A DNA stretch of 64,000 nt, taken from assembly GCF_031834595.1 (NCBI RefSeq), contig NZ_CP115541.1, positions 1,240,001 to 1,304,000 on the forward strand. The letters are read 5' to 3'. This document shows, one piece after another, positions 1 through 9,589 of this stretch. A program made the translations under genes and the position numbers. The stretch is from Stenotrophomonas oahuensis (GTDB lineage Bacteria > Pseudomonadota > Gammaproteobacteria > Xanthomonadales > Xanthomonadaceae). The notes under the pieces were generated by a model that worked only from the letters and a program-made list of their open reading frames with translations, ran no database searches and was not told the origin of the DNA. The stretch's first letter is position 1, and the number at the start of each line of letters is the position of its first letter.

Positions 1-539
1 GCACGCTCCAGCTCGTCGATATCGTGTACTTCCACCAGCACGTCCATGCCCAGCTGCATCGCCAGGTCGGACAGTTCGGCCAGCTGGCGATCATCCAGCG
101 CGGCCACGATCAGCAGGATGCAGTCCGCGCCCAGCACGCGCGCCTCGTAGACCTGATACGGGTCGATCACGAAGTCCTTGCGCAGCACCGGCAGAGTGCA
201 GGCGTCGCGCGCCTGCTGCAGGTAGGCGTCGGCCCCCTGGAAGAAGTCCACGTCGGTCAGCACCGACAGGCAGCTGGCCCCGCCGAACTCGTAGCTGACC
301 GCGATGTCGGCCGGATGGAAGTCCGGGCGGATCACCCCCTTGGACGGGCTGGCCTTCTTCACCTCGGCAATCACCGCCGGGTCGCCGTTGGCGATCGCCG
401 CCTGCAGCGCGCGGGCGAACCCGCGTACTGGCGGGGCGCTGGCCACCTGGGCCTGCAGGGTCTCCAGCGGCACCTGCGCACGGCGCGCGGCCACTTCTTC
501 GACCTTGCGGGCCAGGATGGTGTCGAGGATGTCGCTCAT
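1..539 (-). CDS. trpC: Indole-3-glycerol-phosphate synthase, C-terminus cut by window edge
   Basis: This enzyme closes the indole ring in tryptophan biosynthesis, making indole-3-glycerol phosphate from carboxyphenylamino-deoxyribulose phosphate in the cytosol. About 179 N-terminal residues are visible, starting [15 protein letters not shown]. The C-terminal third lies beyond the left edge, since the family is about 265 aa. Visible motifs are [10 protein letters not shown] with the catalytic lysine, [11 protein letters not shown] and [11 protein letters not shown]. It is the last gene of trpE-G-D-C in the window and follows trpD after about 80 bp that hold no gene. The ATG at 537-539 fits the family N-terminus. 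Confidence 0.97.
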   Translation of the reverse strand, partial: MSDILDTILARKVEEVAARRAQVPLETLQAQVASAPPVRGFARALQAAIANGDPAVIAEVKKASPSKGVIRPDFHPADIAVSYEFGGASCLSVLTDVDFFQGADAYLQQARDACTLPVLRKDFVIDPYQVYEARVLGADCILLIVAALDDRQLAELSDLAMQLGMDVLVEVHDIDELER

Positions 540-620
540 GGGGAATTCGGGTCCTTCAGGCCAGCCATGCAGTCAAGCAGGCGATTATCGGCCAGTAGCG
601 GGTGGGGCGTGAAGGCGGGC

Positions 621-1658
621 TCAGGCCGCGTCGTTCAGGCGGCGGGTGGCGGCGACGTAGTCCTGCATGCGCTGGCGGGCGCTGCCGTCGGCAATGGCCG
701 CGCGTGCGCGCGCCAGCCCATCGGCGATGCTCTCAGCCACGCCGGCCACGTACAGCGCGGCACCGGCATTCAGCGCCACGATGTCCAGCGCCGGGCCAGG
801 TTCGTTGTCGAGCACGCCACGCAGCATGGCGATGGACTCTTCCGGCCCGCTCACCTTCAGGTTGCGGCTGGCGGACATGGCGATGCCGAAGTCTTCCGGG
901 TGGATCTCGTACTCGCGCACTTTGCCGTCACGCAGCTCTCCCACCAGGGTGCCAGCACCCAGCGAGATCTCGTCCATGTTGTCGCGCCCCCACACCACCA
1001 GCGCGCGCTCGGCCCCCAGCTCACGCAGCACGCGCGCCTGGATGCCCACCAGATCCGGATGGAACACGCCCATCAGCACATTGGTGGCCCCGACCGGATT
1101 GGTCAGCGGGCCCAGAATGTTGAAAATGGTGCGCACGCCCATTTCGCGGCGCACGGGTGCCACCACCTTCATCGCCGGGTGGTGCATCGGCGCGAACATG
1201 AAGCCGATGCCGGTTTCCTCGATCGCACGCGCGACCTGCTCCGGGCGCAGTTCGATCACCGCACCCAGCGCCTCCACCGCATCGGCACTGCCGGACTTCG
1301 ACGACACGCTGCGGTTGCCGTGCTTGGCGACGTTGGCTCCGGCGGCCGCGACCACGAACATCGCGCAGGTGGAGATGTTGAAGGTATGCGAGCCGTCACC
1401 GCCGGTACCGACGATGTCCACAAGGTGGGTCTTGTCCTGCACCGGCACCGCCAATGCCAGCTCGCGCATCACCGTGGCCGCGCCGGCGATTTCGCCGACC
1501 GTCTCCTTCTTCACCCGCAGACCGGTCAGGATCGCGGCGGTCATCACCGGTGACACTTCACCGCGCATCACCTGACGCATCAGGTCGATCATCTCGTCAA
1601 AGAAGATCTCGCGATGCTCGATCGTGCGCTGCAGGGCTTCCTGGGGGGAGAAGGTCAT
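621..1658 (-). CDS. trpD: Anthranilate phosphoribosyltransferase
   Basis: TrpD transfers phosphoribosyl from PRPP to anthranilate, the second step of tryptophan synthesis. The protein is 345 aa from [15 protein letters not shown], the normal family length. The PRPP-binding stretch [14 protein letters not shown] is followed by [21 protein letters not shown], and [11 protein letters not shown] lies further on. A longer open frame exists upstream, but the ATG at 1656-1658 has an AAAGGAC ribosome binding site and matches the family start. It sits between trpG, which ends 32 bp upstream, and trpC, so the genes are probably cotranscribed. Confidence 0.97.
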   Translation of the reverse strand: MTFSPQEALQRTIEHREIFFDEMIDLMRQVMRGEVSPVMTAAILTGLRVKKETVGEIAGAATVMRELALAVPVQDKTHLVDIVGTGGDGSHTFNISTCAMFVVAAAGANVAKHGNRSVSSKSGSADAVEALGAVIELRPEQVARAIEETGIGFMFAPMHHPAMKVVAPVRREMGVRTIFNILGPLTNPVGATNVLMGVFHPDLVGIQARVLRELGAERALVVWGRDNMDEISLGAGTLVGELRDGKVREYEIHPEDFGIAMSASRNLKVSGPEESIAMLRGVLDNEPGPALDIVALNAGAALYVAGVAESIADGLARARAAIADGSARQRMQDYVAATRRLNDAA

Positions 1659-1690
1659 GCGGGTGTCCTTTGTGATGCGGGCAGCGCGGC

Positions 1691-2269
1691 TCAGCGCTGC
1701 AGGAAGTTTTTCAGCAGGGCGTGGCCATGCTCGGTGAGGATCGATTCGGGGTGGAACTGCACGCCCTCGACCGGATGTTCGCGATGACGAAGGCCCATGA
1801 TTTCCTCGATGGAACCATCGTCGTTCTCGGTCCAGGCGGTCACTTCCAGGCACGCCGGCAGCGTGGTCTTGTCGACCACCAGCGAGTGGTAGCGGGTGGC
1901 CTGGTAGCGGTCCGGGAGGCCGGCGAACACGCCCTTGCCCTCATGCCGGATCGGCGAGGTCTTGCCGTGCATGATGTTGCCGGCTCGGATCACGTCACCG
2001 CCATACACCTGGCCGATGCTCTGGTGGCCCAGGCACACGCCGAGGATCGGCGTGGACGGCCCCAGCCGCTGGATCAGTTCCAGCGACACGCCCGCTTCAT
2101 TGGGCGTGCACGGACCGGGCGAGATCACGATGCGTTCGGGGCGCTGCGCGGCAATCTCGTCCACGCTCATCGCGTCGTTGCGCACCACCTTGACCTCGGC
2201 CCCCAGCGTCTGCAGGTACTGCACAAGGTTGTAGGTGAAGCTGTCGTAGTTGTCGATCATCCACAACAT
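1691..2269 (-). CDS. trpG: Anthranilate synthase component II (glutamine amidotransferase)
   Basis: TrpG is the glutaminase subunit that supplies ammonia to TrpE. The protein is 192 aa from [20 protein letters not shown]. The class I amidotransferase triad is visible: the cysteine in [15 protein letters not shown] and the His/Glu pair in [14 protein letters not shown]. The ATG at 2267-2269 is preceded by an AGGGA ribosome binding site. The frame is open further upstream through the REP element that lies between trpE and trpG, but that extension is not family-like. TrpG is separate here and not fused to TrpE or TrpD. Confidence 0.97.
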   Translation of the reverse strand: MLWMIDNYDSFTYNLVQYLQTLGAEVKVVRNDAMSVDEIAAQRPERIVISPGPCTPNEAGVSLELIQRLGPSTPILGVCLGHQSIGQVYGGDVIRAGNIMHGKTSPIRHEGKGVFAGLPDRYQATRYHSLVVDKTTLPACLEVTAWTENDDGSIEEIMGLRHREHPVEGVQFHPESILTEHGHALLKNFLQR

Positions 2270-2293
2270 GGAAAAATCCCTGGAATTCTGTGG

Positions 2294-2318
2294 GTAGTGC
2301 CGGCCGCTGGCCGGCAAC
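2294..2318 (+). repeat. SMAG-type GTAG REP palindrome between trpE and trpG
   Basis: The element begins GTAGTGCC and forms an 8-bp perfect stem, TGCCGGCC with GGCCGGCA, around a 3-nt loop. It sits inside the trp operon between trpE and trpG, so the stem would be transcribed and could affect mRNA stability or termination. The same element recurs almost letter for letter at 13354-13378. Confidence 0.85.
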
Positions 2319-2327
2319 AAAAAAACC

Positions 2328-3803
2328 TCAAAGGCCCTTGGCAGCCTGCGCAACGGCGCGGAACAGCGCACGGCCCTTGTTCATGGTCTCGTCCCATTCC
2401 TTGCCCGGGTCCGAGTCATAGACGATGCCGGCACCGGCCTGCACGTGCAGGCGGCCGTCCTTGATCACCGCGGTGCGGATCGCAATGGCGGTGTCGGCGT
2501 CGCCGTGCCAGCCGATGTAACCGATGCTGCCGGCGTACACGTTGCGCTTGATCGGCTCCAGCTCGCGGATCACTTCCAGCGCGCGGATCTTCGGCGCGCC
2601 GCTGACCGTGCCGGCGGGGAAGGTGGCACGCAGCACATCGGCGTAGCTCAGGCCCGGCTGCAGACGGCCAGTGACTTCGCTGACGATATGCATGACGTGG
2701 CTGTAGCGTTCGATCACGAACTGCTCGCCCACTTCGACCGTTCCCGCCTGCGAGACGCGGCCGGCGTCATTGCGGCCGAGGTCGATCAGCATCAGGTGCT
2801 CGGCACGCTCCTTGGGATCGGCCAGCAGTTCGGCTTCCAGCGCGTTGTCTTCTTCCACCGTGGCCCCGCGCGGACGGGTGCCGGCGATGGGACGCACGGT
2901 GACTTCGCCGTCCTGCAGGCGCACCAGGATCTCCGGTGAAGAGCCGACCACCTGCACGTCGCCTGTGTCGAGGAAATACATGTACGGCGACGGGTTGAGC
3001 GCGCGCAGCGCGCGGTACACATCCACGGGGCGCGCCTTGAACGGCACGCTCAGGCGCTGGCTGAGCACCACCTGGAAGATGTCGCCGGCGCGGATGTATT
3101 CCTTGGACTTGTCCACCGCAGCGATGAAGCCGTCGCGGGTGAAGCCAGACACGAAGTCGTTCTCGTCCAGTACGTCGCGGGTGATCGGGGCCGGATAGCC
3201 CGCGCCCGGGTCGCGCAGCTTGGCCACCAGGGCGTCCAGCCGCGCCTGCGCCTCGTCGAAGGCACCGGGCTGGCGCGGGTCGGCGTGCACGATCAGGTAC
3301 AGGCGGCCCTTGAGATTGTCGAAGACGGCCAGGTCTTCCGAATGCAGCAGCAGGATGTCCGGGGTGCCCAGCTCATCGCGGCCACGCGGCGGAGCCAGGC
3401 GCGGTTCGATGTAGCCGATGCATTCAAAGCCGAACCAGCCCACCAACCCACCGGTGAAGCCCGGCAGGCCGGCCAGCTTGGGCACCGAATGGGCGCTGCG
3501 CAGCGCCTCCACTTCGGCGAAGGGATCGGCCACCTCGCGGGTTTCCACCACTTGCCCGGCCTCACGCACGGTCAGGGTGTGGCCGTGGAAGGCATACACC
3601 CGGCGCGCCGGCAGGCCGATGATCGAGTAGCGCCCAAAGCGCTCGCCGCCTTCGACGGATTCAAACAGGTAGGTATGCGGGCCGTCAGCGAGCTTCAGGT
3701 ACACCGAAAGCGGCGTGTCCAAGTCGGACAGCACTTCACGGACAACGGGGATACGGGTGTGGCCTTCAGCGGCCTGCTGCTGGAACTGCTCGAGCGTGAT
3801 CAA
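2328..3803 (-). CDS. trpE: Anthranilate synthase component I, TTG start
   Basis: TrpE makes anthranilate from chorismate and ammonia and is the committed, tryptophan-inhibited step. The protein is 491 aa. Family motifs include [83 protein letters not shown] and [18 protein letters not shown]. No ATG fits the family N-terminus. A TTG at 3801-3803 gives [17 protein letters not shown] and has AAGGAAAG six bases upstream, so TTG is the likely start. It is the first gene of the operon. No leader peptide rich in tryptophan codons was seen upstream, so regulation is not evident from sequence. Confidence 0.95.
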   Translation of the reverse strand: MITLEQFQQQAAEGHTRIPVVREVLSDLDTPLSVYLKLADGPHTYLFESVEGGERFGRYSIIGLPARRVYAFHGHTLTVREAGQVVETREVADPFAEVEALRSAHSVPKLAGLPGFTGGLVGWFGFECIGYIEPRLAPPRGRDELGTPDILLLHSEDLAVFDNLKGRLYLIVHADPRQPGAFDEAQARLDALVAKLRDPGAGYPAPITRDVLDENDFVSGFTRDGFIAAVDKSKEYIRAGDIFQVVLSQRLSVPFKARPVDVYRALRALNPSPYMYFLDTGDVQVVGSSPEILVRLQDGEVTVRPIAGTRPRGATVEEDNALEAELLADPKERAEHLMLIDLGRNDAGRVSQAGTVEVGEQFVIERYSHVMHIVSEVTGRLQPGLSYADVLRATFPAGTVSGAPKIRALEVIRELEPIKRNVYAGSIGYIGWHGDADTAIAIRTAVIKDGRLHVQAGAGIVYDSDPGKEWDETMNKGRALFRAVAQAAKGL

Positions 3804-3951
3804 GACGACTTTCCTTCCGGGAAACGGTGGTGGCGGGACGGACGACGGCAACAGGCCACCATCGCCAACCACGGCGAGCGGAAGAAAGGGTATGCGGGGT
3901 CGTCAGAATGGACACCGGGGGACTGTAACCCATGGCCGGGGGCCAGGGGAA

Positions 3952-3979
3952 CCCGCCTGGGCACTGTGGCCCAGGCGGG
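3952..3979 (-). terminator. Strong hairpin between effector gene and trp operon
   Basis: An 11-bp perfect stem, CCCGCCTGGGC with GCCCAGGCGGG, encloses a 6-nt loop. It starts about 20 bp after the stop of the minus-strand effector gene and about 150 bp before trpE on the same strand. There is no run of T after it, so intrinsic termination would be inefficient. It may protect the effector mRNA end or limit read-through into trp. Confidence 0.45.
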
Positions 3980-3998
3980 AAACGGGCACAGGCGAGCC

Positions 3999-6386
3999 TC
4001 AGCCCATGCGGCGGGCGGCGGCCTGCTGCTCCTGGTCGCGCTGGCCGGCGTCCAGGTCCTGCGCCTGCTGCTTGTCGGGAGTGGCCTGGGCGATCTGCTG
4101 GCGGTTGACCTCGGCGACCTGCTCGGTACTTACGCTGAGCGGCTGCTGGCGGCCCTCGGCAATGTCCACCTGGGCCAGCTTGCGGTGCACCGAGGTGGTG
4201 TCCTGGGTGTCGACCGCGAACACGCGGGTGCGGTCGGTGCTGAGCACAACATGTTCAATGCGCTCCAGCCCTCCCTGCTTGGCCTTGCTGGCCAGTGCGC
4301 CGGCCAGCTGGTCGCTGTGCAGGTCCGGGGTGAGGTTGTGGGCCACGTCCAGCGCGTGCACGCCGGTCTGTGCGCCTTTGAACAGCGGGTAGTCGGCATT
4401 GCTCGGGTCGTTGATGCCCACCACCAGCGACGCCGGCTCGCCGTTCAGGCTGGCCTGACGGCCGTCGTTGGGGTGCTGGATGCGCTGGTGCTGCTCGACA
4501 AGTTTGCGCGCGGCGGCTTCCTGCTTGGCCAGCTCCGAATCCAGGCTGGGAATGACGGTTTCGGCCATGCCGTGGCGGGCGGTGGCCTCGGCAAATGCGG
4601 GGCCCAGCTTTTTGGCCAGCACGGCGGTTTCGGCCAGGTTGACGGCATTCAAGGGCTTGGCCGGGGTGGGAATGTGGGTTGCAGCGGCCGTGGTCAGCGC
4701 GGCAGTGGTGCCACCCACCGTGGCCAACACCGCCGGTGCCTGGGCCGTCACGTGCTTCACCTGATAGCCGACAAAGTCGTAACCCTTGTCCACATACGCA
4801 CCGGCGGTGGCATAGCCGTTGCGCAGCGAGCCGGCGACCCATTGGCCGCCGTGGTCGATGCTGCTGGCGACGCGCTGCCCGGCGGCGCGCACTGCTGCCG
4901 CGTCCTCACGCGCATCGCGAGTGGCATGTTCGGCGCGGGCGTCCCCCATGTTACGGGCAGAATCGGCCTTGCCGCGCAGGTCCTTGGCCAGATCATCCTT
5001 GCCGATCAGGTCGGCTCCCCATGCCACTGCCGACCACACACCGGACTGGGCACGGCTTTCCACACGATGCAGGGTGGACTCAACCATGCCGGTCAGCTCA
5101 CGACCGCTGGCAATGACGGTGGCCCCCGCCTTGGTGCTGACCTGCAGGGTGGCCGACCCCATATCCACTGTCTTGCCAAGCACCATGCCCTGCACGCGCG
5201 CGGTCTGCTCAACAGCATCGCCGACTTTATCCAGGCCGTAGCCAACACCAGCACCGACAGCTTCGATCCCCTGCCCGACTACGCGCCCAACCTGCATGCC
5301 GTGCGCGCCCGCATGCAGCACGGTAGACAACGGCCCAGCCAGCTCTGCAACCTGGCTGGGTGCGCTGACCTTGGCGCGGTCGACCAGTTGATCGCCTACA
5401 CGTGTCTTGGCCTCAAGCAATTCAAGATGGCCGGCCGCAATGGGAATGTTGCGCAGTGCATCCTGGCCGGGTTTGGTCGCCAGCTGCTCGATGAACTGTG
5501 CCGCTGAAGTCTGTGCGCCTGGCGGCATGGCTTCGCGAAGCTTGTCGCCGACCAGCTTCTGCATCATCGGTTCGCGCAGCAGCAGACCTGCCTCATTGGC
5601 CAGCAGGCCGTAGCCGTGCCGATGCTCCTCGCTCAACCGCTGCATGCCGTTCTGTACATCGTTCAGCACCTCGCCACCGGTCTGATAGGTGCGCACCGTC
5701 TGCTGCGGATTGAAGGTAGGCAGGCCGTTTTCCTTGCCGAAACGCGCGGCTGTGTCTGGATGCAGGCCGGCGGCGTTGAAGGTGGTGGCGCGCGCACCGG
5801 TGACGGCGGAAGCGGCCGAGGCCATGCCGCCGCCCAGGGAGTGGCCTGCGATTTCGAAGCTGCCCGGCAACTCCTGGTTAACGACAGAAGCGAGCTGCAT
5901 GGCCCGATCGTAGTAATCGCTGCGCATGCCAATGCCTTGCTGGCCATTATTGAGGAAATCCTCCCCTCCCGACTCACGTCGCCCCCCCGGAGCCGACGGA
6001 TCAACGATTTGCCCGGTAGATCCCTTGTAAACAATGACCGGCTTTGCACTCTCACCGAAGACTGCCTTGTCTGGAAGGTAAATATCGGCACGGAACCCAG
6101 AATCCTTGGGTTCCAACAGTTCTTTGAGATCGGAATCAGGTATGTTCAGACCCGCAGCGCGCAATGCCGCCGGATCACTGCTGGCACGTGTCCAGCCAAC
6201 AGGAGGGCTCCCTTGTTTGTTGGCCGAGAGATAGACGTCAGAGGCCAGCCCCGACATTTCACGTGCGTGATAGGTTTCCTGAAGGCGATCTGCCTCTTTG
6301 TCATTCCCGCTGTCTCGCAACTGCTGGACAAGCTGGTTTTGTTCCTGGATGGCACGGGCACGCGCCTCGATATCCGGACCGCTCAT
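3999..6386 (-). CDS. Lipase-like antibacterial effector with C-terminal XVIPCD T4SS signal
   Basis: The protein is 795 aa from MSGPDIEARAR; its ATG at 6384-6386 has GGAG at good spacing, better than the ATG four codons upstream. The N-terminal third resembles class 3 lipases: VIVYKGSTGQ around residue 120, then GHSLGGG at about 181-187 with the nucleophile serine near 183, then FNAAGLHP. The middle is alanine-rich and probably helical. The last 120 residues match the XVIPCD pattern (DYPLFKGAQTGVHALD, then GLERIEHVVLS, RVFAVDTQD and a Q-rich tail), which in Xanthomonas and Stenotrophomonas recruits toxins to VirD4 of the bacteria-killing type IV secretion system. Substrate is inferred to be phospholipid of rival cells. 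No secretion genes lie in the window. Divergent lipoproteins next to it are the probable immunity genes. Confidence 0.85.
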   Translation of the reverse strand: MSGPDIEARARAIQEQNQLVQQLRDSGNDKEADRLQETYHAREMSGLASDVYLSANKQGSPPVGWTRASSDPAALRAAGLNIPDSDLKELLEPKDSGFRADIYLPDKAVFGESAKPVIVYKGSTGQIVDPSAPGGRRESGGEDFLNNGQQGIGMRSDYYDRAMQLASVVNQELPGSFEIAGHSLGGGMASAASAVTGARATTFNAAGLHPDTAARFGKENGLPTFNPQQTVRTYQTGGEVLNDVQNGMQRLSEEHRHGYGLLANEAGLLLREPMMQKLVGDKLREAMPPGAQTSAAQFIEQLATKPGQDALRNIPIAAGHLELLEAKTRVGDQLVDRAKVSAPSQVAELAGPLSTVLHAGAHGMQVGRVVGQGIEAVGAGVGYGLDKVGDAVEQTARVQGMVLGKTVDMGSATLQVSTKAGATVIASGRELTGMVESTLHRVESRAQSGVWSAVAWGADLIGKDDLAKDLRGKADSARNMGDARAEHATRDAREDAAAVRAAGQRVASSIDHGGQWVAGSLRNGYATAGAYVDKGYDFVGYQVKHVTAQAPAVLATVGGTTAALTTAAATHIPTPAKPLNAVNLAETAVLAKKLGPAFAEATARHGMAETVIPSLDSELAKQEAAARKLVEQHQRIQHPNDGRQASLNGEPASLVVGINDPSNADYPLFKGAQTGVHALDVAHNLTPDLHSDQLAGALASKAKQGGLERIEHVVLSTDRTRVFAVDTQDTTSVHRKLAQVDIAEGRQQPLSVSTEQVAEVNRQQIAQATPDKQQAQDLDAGQRDQEQQAAARRMG

Positions 6387-6496
6387 GGCAAGCTCCATTG
6401 CTCAGTGAAGGACGCGGCCCCTGATCCGCGTTGCTTATCGAATAACAGAACAGTTTGCTAATGTCACCCCATCAGGGGTTCCACATCAGGACGATC

Positions 6497-7366
6497 ATGC
6501 GCTCCAGTCTTCACAACTTGATGGCGAAAACGCTCATAAGTGCGGCATGGGTCACACTTTTCTTTATGAGCGGCTGTGCCGCCTCCTCTGCACACGGGGC
6601 TGGCGATTACTTCGATGGACGAGCACTACAGCTCGCAGTGGCCTCTGAAAGTGGCGACTCCGACACCATCACACGCTTGGTAATGAAGGAAGGCGTCGAT
6701 CCCGACAAGACCTTCGCCCGTCGCGATGGCATTCCAGTGATTGCGTGGCCACTTCGCGCCCGCAGCCTTGAGGGACTTCAGGCATTGCTCGAGGCAGGTG
6801 CGGATCCCAATGCGCGTGAATCCAAGCACATGAATGGAGAAATGATCCATTTCAACAATGCGATGGTCTACGCAGCGAAGATGGACGATCCACGCTACTT
6901 GGAACTCTTGCTCAAGCACGGCGGAAACCCGAACACGCGCAACATCAACAACGAGACTCTTCTGCTTCAGGCGTTCCTTAGTGGAAATCAGTGGAAGAAC
7001 ATTCAAGTCCTGATTGAGAACGGTGCGAACATCAACGAATCCAGCTTGAGCATGGGCGATGACACAGTTCTTAGCTGGTATACACGACGAGGGGGATTCG
7101 ATTCGGCCTATTGGCTTCTTGAACATGGTGCCGACCCCAGGATTTCGAAGCCATCAGCCAATACACCGGACGGAGCTGCAAGGCAGAAGATGGTCGAAGA
7201 CATCTACTGGGAGATCACGACCCCTGACCTGCTTCCCTGGCAGAAGAAGTGTCAGCAATGGCTTGTTGAGCGCAACATTCCTCGCCCACCGCTGCCGGAA
7301 CATATCCGTCGGAAGCGAGAAGCATTTGGGTTTCCGAGCAAGGAAGCGGACATTCCGCTGCTTTGA
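6497..7366 (+). CDS. Ankyrin-repeat lipoprotein, probable immunity protein 1
   Basis: The protein is 289 aa from MRSSLHNLMAK (ATG with AGG six bases upstream). A signal peptide ends in a lipobox, MSGC, with Cys27 followed by Ala, which by the enterobacterial +2 rule would send it to the outer membrane. Ankyrin-like units follow: LQLAVASESGDSDTITRL, GLQALLEAGADPNARES, YLELLLKHGGNPNTRN, IQVLIENGANINES and AYWLLEHGADPR. The tail contains TTPDLLPWQKKCQQWL. It is divergent from the lipase-like XVIPCD effector, and periplasmic lipoproteins are typical immunity proteins for such effectors. Base composition is less GC-rich than the neighbours, which suggests transfer. Function is inferred from context. 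Confidence 0.75.
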   Translation: MRSSLHNLMAKTLISAAWVTLFFMSGCAASSAHGAGDYFDGRALQLAVASESGDSDTITRLVMKEGVDPDKTFARRDGIPVIAWPLRARSLEGLQALLEAGADPNARESKHMNGEMIHFNNAMVYAAKMDDPRYLELLLKHGGNPNTRNINNETLLLQAFLSGNQWKNIQVLIENGANINESSLSMGDDTVLSWYTRRGGFDSAYWLLEHGADPRISKPSANTPDGAARQKMVEDIYWEITTPDLLPWQKKCQQWLVERNIPRPPLPEHIRRKREAFGFPSKEADIPLL

Positions 7367-8229
7367 ACACGCACACCCCGCGAGCACGAATCCTCAGAGC
7401 GGCACATGCCTTCACCGGCATTCTGTCAATAATCCTCTTGACAGGCTGCGATCCGACATCGGCCAACGGTGCTGCGGAGTACTTCGAAGGCAGCGCACTG
7501 CAGCTCGCAATCGCCAGTGAGCAAGGCGATTCCGACACCATCACGCGACTTATCAAAGAAGAGGGGGTGAATCCCGACACAACCTTTGCAAGCCGCGATG
7601 GCATTCCCGTCGTCGCCTGGCCACTCCGCGCCCGAAATCTGGAGGGACTGGATGCGCTGCTTGAGGCTGGCGCAAATCCCAATGCGCGCGAGTCGAAACA
7701 CATGAATGGCGAAATGATCCACTTCAACAACGCCATGGTGTTCGCAGCGATGATGGACGATCCTCGCTATCTCGCCCTTCTCCTCAAGCACGGTGGCGAT
7801 CCGAATATCAGGAACGTCAATAACGAAACACTCCTTTTCCAAGCATTCATCAGCGGAAATCAGTGGGAGAACGTGAAGCTCCTCGTAGAAAACGGCGCGG
7901 AAGTAAACGAGTCCAATCGTGGCTCAGCAGACACTGTGCTGGGCTGGTACACCACGCGCGGGGGATTCGAGCATGCGTACTGGCTCCTGGAGCACGGAGC
8001 GGTGCCTACGGTGATGATGAAGTCGTCAATTGGAAAGCCTGACAGGATGCATATCGCAGAAGACATCTATTGGGGCATCACCACCCCTGACCTGCTCCCC
8101 TGGCAGAAGAAGTGCCAGGAATGGCTGATTGCGCGCAACATCCCGCGGCCCGCTATGCCCGTCGGCATCCGGGACAAGCGGAAAGCTTTCGGATTTCCTT
8201 ACGAAGAAGAAGATATCCCGCTGCTTTGA
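7363..8229 (+). CDS. Ankyrin-repeat lipoprotein, paralogous immunity protein 2
   Basis: This is a tandem paralogue of the preceding gene, 288 aa, nearly collinear through ALQLAIASEQGDSDTITRL, GIPVVAWPLRARNLEGL, HMNGEMIHFNNAMV and the shared end FGFP..E.DIPLL. It appears to start at a TTG that overlaps the previous stop as TTGA, so translation is probably coupled; no ATG fits. The lipobox LTGC gives Cys29 followed by Asp, which by the +2 rule favours inner-membrane retention, unlike copy 1. N-terminal signal regions differ strongly between the copies while the ankyrin body is conserved. Likely role is protection against the adjacent effector or a variant of it. Confidence 0.72.
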   Translation: MNTHTPRARILRAAHAFTGILSIILLTGCDPTSANGAAEYFEGSALQLAIASEQGDSDTITRLIKEEGVNPDTTFASRDGIPVVAWPLRARNLEGLDALLEAGANPNARESKHMNGEMIHFNNAMVFAAMMDDPRYLALLLKHGGDPNIRNVNNETLLFQAFISGNQWENVKLLVENGAEVNESNRGSADTVLGWYTTRGGFEHAYWLLEHGAVPTVMMKSSIGKPDRMHIAEDIYWGITTPDLLPWQKKCQEWLIARNIPRPAMPVGIRDKRKAFGFPYEEEDIPLL

Positions 8230-8246
8230 ACGCCTACAGAGTGAAG

Positions 8247-8269
8247 CAGCCGGGCAAGCCCGGCTCTAC
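8247..8269 (-). repeat. SMAG-type GTAG REP
   Basis: On the minus strand the element reads GTAGAGCCGGGC, loop TT, then GCCCGGCTG. It lies just after the second ankyrin gene and could form the 3' end hairpin of that transcript. Confidence 0.8.
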
Positions 8270-8337
8270 GGGAAACAACCGGGCGGATCCCGGTGCCATG
8301 AAAGCGGGCGGACGAGCCCGCGCAACGGGAGGCGGTC

Positions 8338-8592
8338 ATGCGTAAGGTGCTGAAGACGACTGTGGTGGGTGCGGGGATGATGTTGGCCGGGTGCGGGTCG
8401 ACGGCAAAGCCGGACGCTGCCGACCCTGCTGTGGGCATGGCCAATCCGGCGTCGGTGTACTGCGTCGAGCTGGGCGGGAAGAGTGTGATCGAGACCGATG
8501 GCGCGGGTGCGCAGACCGGGTTCTGCCATCTGCCGGATGGAACCAAGGTCGAGGAATGGGCGTTGTATCGGCGGGATCATCCGGCGCGGTGA
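8338..8592 (+). CDS. Small DUF333-family lipoprotein
   Basis: The protein is 84 aa. A signal peptide ends in the lipobox LAGC (Cys19). The rest is a compact DUF333 domain: MANPASVYCVELGGKS, GFCHLPDGTKVEEWALYRRDH. The family is often labelled putative hemolysin, but no activity has been shown that could be asserted here. The ATG has a GGGAGG ribosome binding site. It stands alone between the immunity genes and yegS, which is convergent. Confidence 0.85.
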   Translation: MRKVLKTTVVGAGMMLAGCGSTAKPDAADPAVGMANPASVYCVELGGKSVIETDGAGAQTGFCHLPDGTKVEEWALYRRDHPAR

Positions 8593-8604
8593 TGGCGTGC
8601 CCGG

Positions 8605-9528
8605 TTACACCAGCTCGGTGTCGTGCGGCAGGTGCATGCGCACGCGGCCGGGCACGCAGTCGATGCGGAAGTGGCGCGCCTTGACCGGTTCGCCATCCAG
8701 ATTCAGCGTCATCGGCTGATCGGCGTCGATCTCCACCCATTGCGCGCGCGTGCGCTCGGCCACCTGCTCCAGCGCGCCGCGCTTGCCGCCCTTCACCAGC
8801 GCCGCGAAGGTGGACATGACCTCGCCGCTGAGCTCGGGAATGATGGTCAGGTCGAGCAGGCCGTCGTTGATCACCGCCTCCGGGCACAGCACCTGGCCGC
8901 CGCCGGCCTGGCGACCGTTGCCGATGCCCAGCGCGATGAAGCCGCCTTGCCAGTGGAAGTCCTGGCTCCGCACCCGGGCCTGGATCGGCTCGATCTTGCC
9001 CAACCGCGAGATACCGGTAACCAGGTAAGCCAACCCACCCAGCACCTTCTTCAGGCCTTCATCGGTTTCCACCGTGACCTCGGTACCGAAACCACCGCTG
9101 GCGACGTTGGCGCACCACCACGGATTGCCGTCGGCGTCGATGCGCAGCAGGTCGACCGGGCGCGGCGACTGCTGCTCGATCAGGCTCAGCGCGGCCAGCG
9201 GTTCGTCCGGAATGCCGGCGGCGGTGGCGAAGTCGTTGGCGGTGCCCAGCGGCAGCAGGCCCAGCGAGGGCAGCGCATCGGCGGGCTCGTCACGGTGGGC
9301 CAGGGTTTCGGCGACCTCGCTGAGGGTGCCGTCACCGCCGGCGGCAATGATGGTGTCCACGCCATGCTCGATGGCCTCGGCCACGTAACGCTCGGCGTCG
9401 CCGCCCTCCCAGGTGACCCGGACCTCGAGCGCGATGCCGCGCTCGCGCAGGATGTGCACGGCCTCGCGCACATCCTCGTTGCCGGTGGATTTTCCGTTCA
9501 GGATCAGACGCCAGCGGGCACGGCTCAT
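8605..9528 (-). CDS. yegS: YegS-type lipid kinase
   Basis: The protein is 307 aa from [17 protein letters not shown]. It belongs to the diacylglycerol/sphingosine kinase-like family that phosphorylates lipid head groups with ATP. The nucleotide-binding [13 protein letters not shown] motif is near residue 64, followed by [16 protein letters not shown] and then the C-terminal beta-sandwich with GNGRQAGGG and DGLLDL. E. coli YegS phosphorylates phosphatidylglycerol in vitro; the substrate here is not deducible. It is transcribed alone, divergent from the candidate sRNA. Confidence 0.92.
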   Translation of the reverse strand: MSRARWRLILNGKSTGNEDVREAVHILRERGIALEVRVTWEGGDAERYVAEAIEHGVDTIIAAGGDGTLSEVAETLAHRDEPADALPSLGLLPLGTANDFATAAGIPDEPLAALSLIEQQSPRPVDLLRIDADGNPWWCANVASGGFGTEVTVETDEGLKKVLGGLAYLVTGISRLGKIEPIQARVRSQDFHWQGGFIALGIGNGRQAGGGQVLCPEAVINDGLLDLTIIPELSGEVMSTFAALVKGGKRGALEQVAERTRAQWVEIDADQPMTLNLDGEPVKARHFRIDCVPGRVRMHLPHDTELV

Positions 9529-9589
9529 GCAGCATTTCCATCGGTGGGGACGCGCAGGCTAGCAGCGGGGTGTTTCAGCCGTGGTGAAC

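Noticed and set aside
24..1575. Long open plus-strand frames opposite trpC and trpD
   Set aside because: They are antisense to well-supported trp genes, rich in His/Gln/Arg low-complexity sequence and have no family features. The same holds for long antisense frames under mrpA/D, lpxO, speA and the giant gene.
3804..3950. Trp attenuator with leader peptide before trpE
   Set aside because: No short frame with tandem Trp codons and no alternative hairpins with a T-run were found; the strong hairpin at 3952-3979 is too far upstream and without T-run.
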